Origin: Massariosphaeria phaeospora
Lineage: Eukaryota; Ascomycota; Dothideomycetes; Pleosporales
DNA: 64,000 nt
Direction: 5' to 3'
Assembly: GCA_011032825.1 (NCBI GenBank)
Contig: JAADJZ010000015.1
Location: 992,001 to 1,056,000, forward strand
Shown here one piece after another: positions 54,844 to 64,000 of this stretch. Numbering within the stretch: position 1 is the stretch's first letter; every line of letters starts with the position of its first letter. The position numbers and the translations under genes are program-made. The notes beneath the pieces were generated by a model. That model ran no database searches. It saw only the letters and a list, made by a program, of their open reading frames with translations, and was not told the origin of the DNA.

Positions 54844-57652
54844 TCACCACCCCGAGTTTCCGCCGCCACCACCCCAGCTTCTTCCATTGCCTTCTTGCGG
54901 GGGGGCCTGATCATACGATTCATACCCGCCACCGTAACCTTGCTGCTGCTGTTGCTGCTCCTGCTGCTGCTGCGGAGGTGGAGCCTGCTGGTCATATCCA
55001 GAGCCATAAGTGTCATAGCCTTGCTGGTAAGCCGTGGGGACTGCATATGCAGGATCAACGCCCTGTCCAGCATGATACTGCCCCTGTCCCCAGCTATTGC
55101 CGCCCGTCTGAGCGCTGTACTCCGGAGGCGCATTGTACGGCTCGGTGGACGCACCTCCTGCATACGAAGACTGGTACGGCTGGAAATTGCCCCAGTCGTG
55201 CGACGGTTGTGGAGAGTGTGACGGTACGTAGGGTTGGCTAGACGATGACGAAGGGCGTGAATCACCAGCTTCGCGAGTCCTGCCACCGCCGCTGCCGAAC
55301 ATGTTCAACGCGGGACTAAGTCTGTTCCCCAAGCCGCCGGGCAGATTACCAGCAAGGCTTCCTAGAAGGCCACCCGCGCCCCCTGAGCCTGAGGATTGCT
55401 GATTATGCCCTCCGCTATGACCTCCACCCGCAGACTGCGAGTGAGAATGCCCACCGCCATGACTGTGGCTCTGGAACGTAGTGGCATTAGCTGCACCATG
55501 AGCTGCCTGTCCATGGTCGTGTTCGCCGGTATGGTTGTGACCCCCACGAACAGAGTCAGAGCTTAACATGTCGTTTAGGCTCTTCCCACGCCAGCTTCGG
55601 GCCCACTCTTCGACAACCTTGAACATGCTTCGGTGGACCTCATTGTGGTTGTCGCGAATTGCCGGATGATGGAACACTCCCATGCAGTCGCCGAGAACTT
55701 GGTCCACAGGCACGTCCGGATGGTCCCATGCATACACCACGCGTGGAGCTACGTATTTTAGAATCTCAGCCGCCACTGCACCAGATGGGGAGTTCAGGAT
55801 GTTGGAAAAATGGTCCTTGGAGAGCATAGAATGGGTTGGGTCGCTGCTTTGCGGGTTGGTCCACACTTCGAACTGATGCTTCGCAGCCGCTTCGACGATC
55901 GCAGAAGATCCCTGCTTCAGCTGCAGAGATACTGCTTTGATGACCGGCATGATGAAGGGGGCAAGCAGGGACAGAACAAACAGCGTTACCCGCTCAGTAA
56001 CAGTTTCGAGCAGCTTTTCTAGGCCAGGAACTTTAGAGATGATGGCACTGATTGCTCGAACGACCTTGTCTCGGAACTCCAGAATGGGGTAAATCCTAGG
56101 TATGATTGTAGACGGATCCATGTTCGTACCTGGAATATTTGGACCTGGTGGACCACCCACAGACCCCGGAGGCGCATCGAAAGTCTGGTTTGGTCCAGTA
56201 GCGCGAGAGGTGCTCCAATCATCATACCCTCCACTACGATGGCCATGATCTGCATTGGCAGCAGCCTGAGCGTCCGAAGTAGCTTGGAGAGAAAGAGCCT
56301 CCTGGATCAGGCCACCGGTTCCTGGAAGTTTGCCTAGCGCCTCGGTGAGCGAACTACAGGCATTGCTGCCGCCGCCGCCACCTCCTTTGCTAGTAGTTGT
56401 CGAACTCGAGCTTGTAACTCCAGCTGCGTCCGACAGCGTAGTGTTCATTTGATCAATCTCCGATTGTGTGAAATGATCAGTGGCTTCTCCTAGTACAGAA
56501 TGGAAGAAGTCGACACCACCAAACGTGCCAGTCACTAGCGGATATACGTGTTTACCATGGAGGTTGATCTGTGTCTGGGTTCCAACATGCGGGAACACAT
56601 TGCTGTATCCGAGCTCCCGCAGTACAAGCTCCGTGTAATTGGTATGCGCTCCAAAGTCCTCGAGGCAATGAAGACCCTGACCTAGACAGCGAAGAGCTTC
56701 ACACAAATCCTCGTCCCGTCCACGCTGGTCAGAGGGCCCATGTGTGTACATGCGACCGTAGTGTATGGCTCGAGCAAAGGAGAATTTGACGTAGCCGCTG
56801 GACGTGGCCCATGCGCCGCGCTCGTTGGCTATATAGTTTTTCATTCCTGAAAAAACTGATTACTATGACGATCGAAAAAGAAGGTCAGAACTGAAGCATA
56901 CCCGTCTGGGGGTCAATCTCCAGTTCATAGTCCGAGACAGGTCCACGGAGTCGAGGATCGAAGTGTCGGGCATCCTTGTTGTCGGCGTAATCTTTCTACA
57001 AGGCATGTGAGTACTCATTGCTTCCTTGATTTTGGATGCCTTACTGGGTTGTCTGTTGTTGGGGTTAGTCATTGCTTCGAAAGAGGGATAGCTCAACCTA
57101 CCGATGTGTTCCTCTGGCCTGTAAACACCGAGTCTGTCGGCAGTAACTTCAAACTCTCCAGTTGCGTATCCAAAAGACATGAACGACAGTACCCACACTA
57201 GGACGCGTATAGTGTCGGCCTTGGCAGATGTTAGCCTTCGGGTATGCGGCACGGGAACCACTCATTTGACTTACTTGGACTTTGGCCAAAGTTGTAGTGT
57301 CCAGGGCCTGCACAGTATCAATATGATGGAATCACCTCCTCATCTTTGCTCGTACCTGGGAATAATCTCTCAGCCAATTTCCAAAATACACGCGCTAGGT
57401 ACATAAGTCAGCGTCTACACATGTTCTCAAGAGGCTCTGATCAGTCACCTTGATCATCATCGAATTCCATTTGTGGCCGCGCAGACAGGCGACGACGGCG
57501 AGCACATCCTCGATATCTCCATGACGCCAATTCTTGCCTTCGATCTTCGAGATGGACGCAATGTTACCGGCGCCAAAAGCCTCAGCTTTGCCCGGCAACA
57601 GGACAAGCAACGCTATGGCGACTACCAGGAAGGAGGTCGTTGAGATAGCCAT
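54844..57652 (-). CDS. het-C: HET-C heterokaryon incompatibility protein
   Basis: Secreted or surface protein of the Het-C family, which controls vegetative incompatibility in Neurospora. Exons: 57652-57449, 57394-57356, 57307-57275, 57219-57102, 57053-57046 (8 nt), 56995-56902 and 56846-54844; total 2499 nt, 832 aa. A signal peptide (SFLVVAIALLVLLPGKAEA) is followed by the conserved N-terminal region: FGAGNIASISKIEGKNWRHG, RVYFGNWLRDYSQ, VLSFMSFGYATGEFEVT, RLGVYRPEEHI and DNPKDYADNKDARHFD. HCLEDFGAHTNYTELVL marks the family core. The last ~250 residues are Gly/Ser/His/Gln-rich, with a Gln run coded by CTG/CAG triplets near the end. Allele specificity in Neurospora sits in a central insertion; whether this locus is polymorphic is not visible. 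Confidence 0.93.
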
Positions 57653-58167
57653 GTTGTCGATAGCGAGCACGAGGGAGGGAGTGTGGTGATGGTGAGTAGA
57701 AGAAGCGCAAGAGGACGAGCCCGTAGCTGCCCTTGTTGATGTGTCAGGGTCAGCTGGTGACGTCCCTTGGTCGTGTGGCGCAGCAGTTCACGCAGTGGCA
57801 CTATCCTTGCGCAAGCCATATAACACTGAGCAGGCGGCTAGGAGTACCTGTGGAACACATCGTTATCTACATTGGATAGGCCATGTGCCAAGACGATCAA
57901 AACCTACCCGAATGAGTGGCATTGCACGAGGCTGTGCTCTTGCTCCTGCCAAAGCGTGGTGGTGCGCCACAGTGATTACCCCTCATGTGCCGGTGGTGGG
58001 GCTCTCAGCTGAAATATTCCCAACTCTCCGCCTTCAGCTTGCTGACTGCATGCCGTCCACCCGACTTCAGCCACTTTCTCACGTCCATCTTTGCTATCAC
58101 TACTACCATATCTTCAAAGAGCGCTCGGGAGCTGGTAGCTCTCTCAACCGAGGCTACTATCAAGACA
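57653..58167. other. Intergenic, divergent 5' regions
   Basis: 515 bp; no feature seen. Confidence 0.35.
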
Positions 58168-59228
58168 ATGTCCATCTCATATCATCCTGATCGCACCTCC
58201 ATGGCTGCACGCGTTCCGAACGACCCTAACGCCGCATATAGCGGTCTGCCTGGAAACCAGCCTCAGCCATAGGATGGCTATCAAATGGCCGACCATCCCG
58301 CGCGAAATGCTTTTCCGAATCAGCCAAACAGCGTCAATACCGCGCCTTCTGGATACGCCCATACCCAACCGGGCACGGCATCATACAACATGCCACCTAG
58401 GCCTCAGGCTTTCTCGAACCCAACAAACAGTGGCTCGTCCAGCTTCCGCGGATTCACCCCAATCAATCCATACGTTGGCAACTCACGTAACGCATCTAAG
58501 TCCCTCACGACTCTCCCCCCGGCGAATCAACCGTTGCCCCCTCCGCCCACGAAACCATGAAAAGGGATATGGAACCGGCGCTTGCGGACCGAGGAGCCGG
58601 CAGCGGACGGGTCGTGCGAAGGCCAGAAACTTACAGCCGCGAAGAATCGTACTTGCCGAGACGTGGGACTCAATATCTGTACCAGGCCGCACGTACAGCA
58701 CTAAATGAAGAACTTGAGCATGCTCGGAAGCTCATGCAGGACACGCAGAGTGGGGTGCGGATGCTCGAGGATTCACCGAGGCAGCAGACGTACGAGAAGC
58801 ATGAGCTCTCGAGGATACCGGATGAGGCAAGTGTATTCCATCGGTACAAAGGCTTGCATCTACCACTCCCGCCTCTTACCATAACACCATTCCCCGACCC
58901 TAGGCGCGGACGTGGAGATCCGGTTGACAGTCTGTCCTTAGCGGCATCATTGACTCAAATATGTGCACTTGAGAATGTGGGCAATTTGGTGTTGGTTAGG
59001 GAAAAACCTATCTGGTGGTCGCGCCAGGGCACCGTGATCATACCAGCCCCGCCTTCGAACAATGGGCACCCACACCAATCTGGCATGCTGGACCACTTCC
59101 TTGGATGGAGATGTGAAAAAACTGTAGGTTATCCGCTCTTTGTCAAAATGTGGCCAGTTAGGAAGTCTGTATGGTTCAGGAGGCAACCGAGTTTTATCGT
59201 GACCATGATAACGCCGTCGCCGTCTTGA
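58168..59228 (+). pseudogene. Probable broken gene, unknown Pro/Asn-rich protein
   Basis: A coding-like track is broken twice. From ATG 58168 the frame (MSISYHPDRTSMAARVPNDP) meets TAG at 58270-58272, continues in frame with DGYQMADHPARNAFPNQ and a Pro/Asn/Ser-rich stretch to TGA at 58558. An ATG overlapping that stop by one base (58557) starts a frame one step back: a charged helix (TALNEELEHARKLMQDTQSG, QQTYEKHELSRIPDE) and then weaker sequence to 59228. The protein flavour is continuous across both breaks (low complexity, then helix), which suggests one former gene with a nonsense and a frameshift. It may instead have an intron I could not place. No family recognised. Confidence 0.4.
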
Positions 59229-59989
59229 CCATAGCGAGTGGGCTAGAGGTCGTGGGCTTGGTGGTGGGTGAAGTCAGTCAAGACATGAATGAGGAGGCAT
59301 TAAGCTGCCAAAAAGCCAGGTATGGGAATTGGCAAGCAAACCGGGGGAGAATAGAGGGGACATGGATTGGATAGGTAGAGGGAGGGGGCAGACATGCAGA
59401 CAATGAGGTGATTCGGACACGTAATGCGACATGCTTAGTGCTACATCAATCAATAGGTAGACATTCTGCACTGCTGTATCTCGTTTTGTCCGCGATGCTT
59501 TGTTTGCTTGCTTGCTGGCCAGCTACGTAGAAGAATCGATACTCTATGCCACGCTCATATAGCCATAGATCATGCATGTCCACTTTCCTGCACTCGTGCT
59601 TCCATGCGAAAACACGCACACGCACAAATATGCATACATATGTACGTCGAAGAGACACAGACAGAGAAATGGAAAGTAAATTAAAGTGGAATTTGGTCGG
59701 GGGTGGGGTATCTCGATAAATAATGCGCTTCCCGGGCGCAACTCGCAGCGATCACTCGGTCAATTACAAATGCCGTACGGGGAGTGTGTAAAGTTTGTGC
59801 AGGGAGAAGAAAAAAAGGAGTGGAAAAGAGAGAAGAAAGAGAGGAGGAGATTGAAGGGGGATATTGACATGGTCGGGTGAATGGGTGGGTGATGGTAGTC
59901 GGTGGTATTCGGCAGTCAATAAGGGTTTGACATGATCGAGGGGTGGGTAGTGTTCGCTGGTGGCGGTAGTGAAGTTAGGTTCCGGCCCG
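59229..59989. other. Intergenic, 760 bp
   Basis: 3' region of the UBTD gene; A/G-rich stretch about 59805-59860. No gene supported. Confidence 0.4.
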
Positions 59990-61279
59990 TCAGACAGACA
60001 AGACCATGGCAACCAGCACATGGCCCTCGAACTTCCACATGTCGTTTGCCTCAAGCGGCTGGTCGTCGGCGTAGAACTTGCCGGCATAGACGATGCGGAC
60101 GCGCGCCGAGTCTTGGAGCTGTGGCGGCGCGAGCGTGCGGTTAGCAAAAGCCATGCATGCATCAATCAATCAATCACCCATCTTGCATCCCGGAAACCTG
60201 AACTGAACTGAACAGAATTGAACGGTGTAGGTACTCACTCCGGCTTTGACTTTGAGCTTGCGGATTAGAGAGGCGACTTTCTCGCCCCGGTGCATTTCTA
60301 TGACAATGTCTTTTGCCTGCGTCGTCAGGCGGCAGCGTACTTTGTACGGTTTTGACGGCGCTGCGGATAGGCTAGTGTCCGTTGTTCCATCGCCACCACC
60401 GACGCCCATATCTATACTGTCCCGCACGCGTTCTTTCCCCTTGGCCTCTCTCCGCCCTTCATCTTTATCTTCCACGTCCACGTCCACGTCCACCTCCTCA
60501 TCCTCGACCAAGCCCGCAGGCTCAAACACCACCCACCTAGGTACCACATACGCCTCGCCGCGCCGATCGTACACGCCCTTCCACACCAGCCCACTCGGAC
60601 ACGTGCTCTCGGTGACATCGAGCAGCGTCTGCGCCTCGGCGACCTCGCCTGCCTGCAGATGCTCGACCATCATGCGCACCGCCTTCCAGATCTCAGGCGC
60701 GCCCGTGATGCGCGTGTCCCACCAGTCGTTGCGCTCGGTGGCGAGGCGCGCGTGCGTCCATGCCTGTGTTGTCGAATTGGTGAGGGGGGTGATGTGCGCG
60801 GGGCGGGCGCGGCTGGTGGCCGTTGGGGATGAGCCGAGGGTGTTGGGAAGGGTGGAGCGGTGCGTTGCAGAGAGCGGTTTTAGGGGCGCGTTCGGGCGGA
60901 GCGCTTGCGAATGTGATTGCGAGACGTGCGAGTTGCGGTGCGAGGAGAGGGGGGGTGAGGAGGCGGTGATGTTGCGGCGGGAGGAGTCTGGCGCTGGGGC
61001 TTGGGCGTGCGCCGGAGCGGGGGGGTATGGGTCGTTGGCGGAGGCGTCGCGGGAAAGGCAGCACCCCTAGAAACACGAGTGTTAGCTAGGTAGGTAGTTG
61101 GAGAGCGTGGAGTGGCGCAGAGTTTGGTCTCGCTGTTCGGGCACATGCGACAACATTGCCAGGCCCGTCGCAATCAAGAAGAAGCCAGAGATTGCCCTCA
61201 ACTCTCTCCAGTCCAGTAAGCACCCCAAACACACATTCCAAGACAAGAAAACCGCAATCAATCCCAACACACGTACCAT
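59990..61279 (-). CDS. Ubiquitin domain-containing protein, UBTD1/2-like, myristoylated
   Basis: Fungal counterpart of animal UBTD1/UBTD2. Exons 61279-61277 (ATG only), 61066-60239 and 60118-59990 give 319 aa. After splicing the N-terminus is MGCCLSRDASANDPYP: Gly2 plus SR fits N-myristoylation and the two Cys fit palmitoylation, as in UBTD. A disordered Pro/Ser region follows, then the DC-UbP N-terminal domain (about 108-180: WTHARLATERNDWWDTRITG, EIWKAVRMMVEHLQAGEVAEAQTLL, then DVTESTCPSGLVWKGVYDRR), an acidic stretch, and a C-terminal ubiquitin-like domain (about 240-319, YKVRCRLTTQAKDIVIEMHRG to MWKFEGHVLVAMVL). No di-Gly end, so it is not conjugated. Likely a membrane-linked adaptor for ubiquitin enzymes. 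Confidence 0.88.
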
Positions 61280-62322
61280 CGTGAAGCGCGCTCCTTTGCC
61301 ACCCTGCTTCTCCAGTCTCTCGACTCAATCGGATCCGATGTAGCCAGCGCCAGCTTCTGACTGCCGTAGCGTGACAATCAAGCGAACGCCCACATTAAAA
61401 GTAGTGGTAGTGTAGGAAGAACGGACAACAGCAGAAGCAGTGGTGAGAGAGGTGTCGCGTGGGCAGTCGTCGAGGAGGAGGTGCGGGGATTGTTGAAGCG
61501 GAGCTCTCTCTTTTCCCAGGGTCCGGACTTCTGGGCCCGTCACTTTGTACCTACTACCACCCCGGCCAACCAGTCACGGGCAAGAAGACGGCCGCCCCCG
61601 CCCCTCGCGTCCCGTCACACAGCATCATCCATCGAGACTCCGCCACGAAACCCAGACCTGCAGCTGGGAATTCATGGGCTGCATTACTCATTTAGGCACG
61701 CAGTAGCCTACTCAGACAACGAACTAAGGCTTTTGTAAAGTTAATTGTTCCTACTACTCCACTGAAGATAGTCACACGAGTCACACATCACGGCAGCATG
61801 CCTCTAAGGTTATGTTCAAGAAAACCGCATTTTCGATTATAGATTATGGTAGCCCTGGTGGCGGCTTGTACAACGCCTAATAAGGCTGTACGCCGCAGGG
61901 TATCAAGGGTATTTGCGCAGGTAAAACAAGAAACGACAGCTGGGTCCACGAAACATTGGTATCAAAATGAGAGAAACAAGTGCAGAGTGGTATCAATCTA
62001 GACAAAAAAACAGGCGGGTGGAAAACACCCCATAGGCAAAATAGGTAGACACCACCGAACATGTCCAATGCCACCGATCGTAAACCACCAGGAGAGCGAG
62101 CGACGGGGAGACGATCAAAGGAGATGCAAAAAGGGTATGAGAGGGGATGCGTGAGAGCTCGGTCCAAAACCTTGCGCCTGAATCTCTTGAGAGAGATCAG
62201 AGGCAAGACTTGGGGGTATGCATCGTGGTGGGCCGTGCGGTCAAACAAGAGAGTCGCGGTGTCTTTGCTTTTCCGTCATTCCGTCATGGCTGTCGTCGAG
62301 GGTAGGATCTTCCCACCACACC
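61280..62322. other. Intergenic, 1 kb
   Basis: Promoter of the UBTD gene and 3' region of the PH-domain gene. No gene supported. Confidence 0.4.
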
Positions 62323-64000
62323 TTACGCAGTGGTAGCGACCGGGGTGTTGCTTTTTGGAGCCTGCCCTACTGTAACCGCATCCGGGACGACGTCACCGAT
62401 CGAGTTCGGCTCGGTCGGCGCGCCAGTCGGGATGACGGGCTCGTCCTTGTTGTCCGCAACGACAGACAGATCGGTCTTTTCGTCCTTGGGCTCAACGGTT
62501 TCCTCGACCTTGGCGGGTGTGGCGTGGACATCCTTCTCCTTCTTGGACTTGCCAGCCTTGCTAGCGTTGCGGATGAGGTTGCCAAAGATGGAACCGCGCT
62601 TCTTCTGGGCAGTCGGGGTAGTAGAAGTAGCCGGGGTCTCTTCTTCCACGGGTTCCTCCTTCAGGGGCTCAGCGGCCGGGGCAACAGGCTCGACCAGTGC
62701 CGGGGTAATAGGCTCGTCAACCTTGACGGGCTCCTCGATCTTCGGCGCCTCAGAGGCATGGGGCTTGTCGGTTGAGGGCGACTTGACCTTCTCCCGAGCA
62801 CCACCCAAGAACTTGCCGAAGGAGAAGCCGGACTTCTCTTTGGCGGGGGTGGAGGAGACCGGCTTGGTCTCCTCGGTCTTTGGAGCCTCTACGGTGGTGT
62901 CCACTATAGGTGCGACAACAGTGACAGCTGGCGTCTCCTCGACCTTGGGGGCTTCAGGGACAACCTCAGTGTCTTTGGCAGGTACAACAGGTGCGAGGCC
63001 AACCTCAGATTCTCTCTTCTCCGTCGTAGGGCTCTTCAGCTTCTCAACGAAGTTTCCGAAGATGGATGCACGCTTGGTAGGCTTCGGCTTCTCTTCGATA
63101 ACCTTCTTCTCCTCTGTGACTGGTGCTACAATGGCAGCCTCATCGAGTTTCGGGTCAACTGGCTTGACGACATCCTCCGGGATGACCGGAGCGGTGGCAG
63201 CAGCGATGGGAGCTAATGCAATGTTAATTATGACTGAGTGATGGACTTGTTTTTACATACCGTCAGTGGTGGCAGAGGCGAGAGTATCGTCCTTCTTGAT
63301 CTCGGTGATCTCCTCCTTGTCTTCGGGTTTATCCTCAGCCTTGTCTTTCTTTCCGAGGAAATTACCGAAGATGGAAGCACGCTTGCCGCGCGACACAGAG
63401 CGGCTCTTGCTTTTTGCCTTTCGGCTCTTCTTCTTGTCTTCACCCGAGGAGCTGCTGGAAGCAGATCCTGCGCGGGCTGGGGATGCGGCGGGCTCTGCAA
63501 TTGTCGGTGTTTCGGTCTCGACAGGCTTGGGCGTACCGTCGGTGCTCTTCTTAGGGGTAGAGCTCTCCTTAGCTGCCGTTGCCGCTAGTGTGGCTGGCTT
63601 GCCTGCGCTAGAGGTCAGCGATCATGCAGGTGCAACGGGACGTAGCGAATGCAGCAATTATTCTTCCGATGCGACGCTTCTGCAATGGAAAAGTACTCAC
63701 CGAGTTTAGTCAGATGCTCCTTGTAACCCTCGCTGGCAAGCATGGATTCCTTCTCAGACTTGGCGTCTTCGATGGCTTTTTCGACGGCGATGAACCATCC
63801 GTTTCGCTCAGCCAAATTTTGGGCCTCGAAGGAGTGCTTCTGACCGTGGAGCTTGAAGTGGAAGGCGACGAAGCCATCCTTGGACAAATCCGTCACGTCG
63901 GCCTGCAGTCGTATGTAAGTAACAAGTTTCTCGAAAATTGCGGGTCCGTGCATACCAAGTTGATGACACCGGCAGGCGACTCCGTCTGGTCTGCGTGCTT
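62323..64000 (-). CDS. PH-domain protein, Meu6-like (partial)
   Basis: Fungal PH-domain protein resembling fission yeast Meu6 (meiotic expression up-regulated). The 5' end is outside the window. Exons seen: beyond 64000 to 63956, 63902-63701, 63602-63261 and 63212-62323; introns 53, 98 and 48 nt. The PH domain part reads SPAGVINLADVTDLSKDG, FVAFHFKLHGQKHSFEAQN and WFIAVEKAIEDAKS. The remaining ~400 residues are disordered and Glu/Pro/Lys/Thr-rich. A short motif KR(A/G)SIFGN(F/L) recurs three times (KRASIFGNFLGKK, KRASIFGNFVEKL, KRGSIFGNLIRNA), with a weaker FSFGKFLGGA. The PH domain suggests phosphoinositide or membrane binding; Meu6 resemblance is from the domain plus repeat layout. Confidence 0.75.

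Noticed and set aside
1..64000. A secondary-metabolite, defence or mobile-element cluster
   Set aside because: No PKS, NRPS, terpene cyclase, transposase or reverse transcriptase is seen; genes are unrelated housekeeping or regulatory functions.

Overview
The window comes from a filamentous ascomycete nuclear genome, most likely class Dothideomycetes. The genes are dense and carry short GT-AG introns, mostly 42-130 nt, with CTAAC/CTGAC branch sites. The gene set is typical of Pezizomycotina: HET-C, an Lpx1-type peroxisomal hydrolase, a Zn2Cys6 regulator, Syn8, cyclin C and a Meu6-like PH protein. Class is inferred from the overall flavour of the proteins; genus cannot be called. I rebuilt exon structures by eye from splice signals, frame closure and family conservation. 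I found no tRNA or rRNA gene, no CRISPR array and no intact transposon.

Layout. 0-10 kb: a partial BRCT-repair gene (Rtt107/Brc1-like, runs off the left edge), a peroxisomal alpha/beta hydrolase ending in SKL, two tandem F-box genes (one with an in-frame stop), a secreted GPI-type protein and a long disordered protein. 10-22 kb: a small Cys/His-rich protein, a long gene-poor GC-rich stretch, a degenerate 14-3-3-like protein, then the divergent spliceosome pair PRP31/CLF1. 22-34 kb: a D-2-hydroxyacid dehydrogenase with unusually long introns, an AT-rich island that looks RIP-mutated, a Zn2Cys6 transcription factor and a repeat-rich gene-free stretch. 34-45 kb: a SAM-type mitochondrial carrier, a RING/TRAF-zinc-finger protein, the SNARE Syn8, a Ca2+-regulated mitochondrial carrier and cyclin C. 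45-64 kb: two small conserved proteins, a mitochondrial tRNA(Ile)-lysidine synthase divergent from HSP10 with a heat-shock element between them, HET-C, a probable pseudogene, a UBTD-type ubiquitin-like protein and a PH-domain protein running off the right edge.

Most genes are unrelated housekeeping genes. The arrangement suggests cooperation in two places: PRP31 and CLF1 (both splicing) share a 644-bp promoter region, and TilS and HSP10 (both mitochondrial) share a 253-bp one. There is no biosynthetic cluster or defence system. The observations most worth following are the 14-3-3-fold protein that appears to lack the phosphate-binding residues, a 12-copy AGCGCT-centred repeat array, an 8-nt microexon in HET-C, two genes whose first exon codes only for the start Met, and two long inverted repeats that resemble MITEs.
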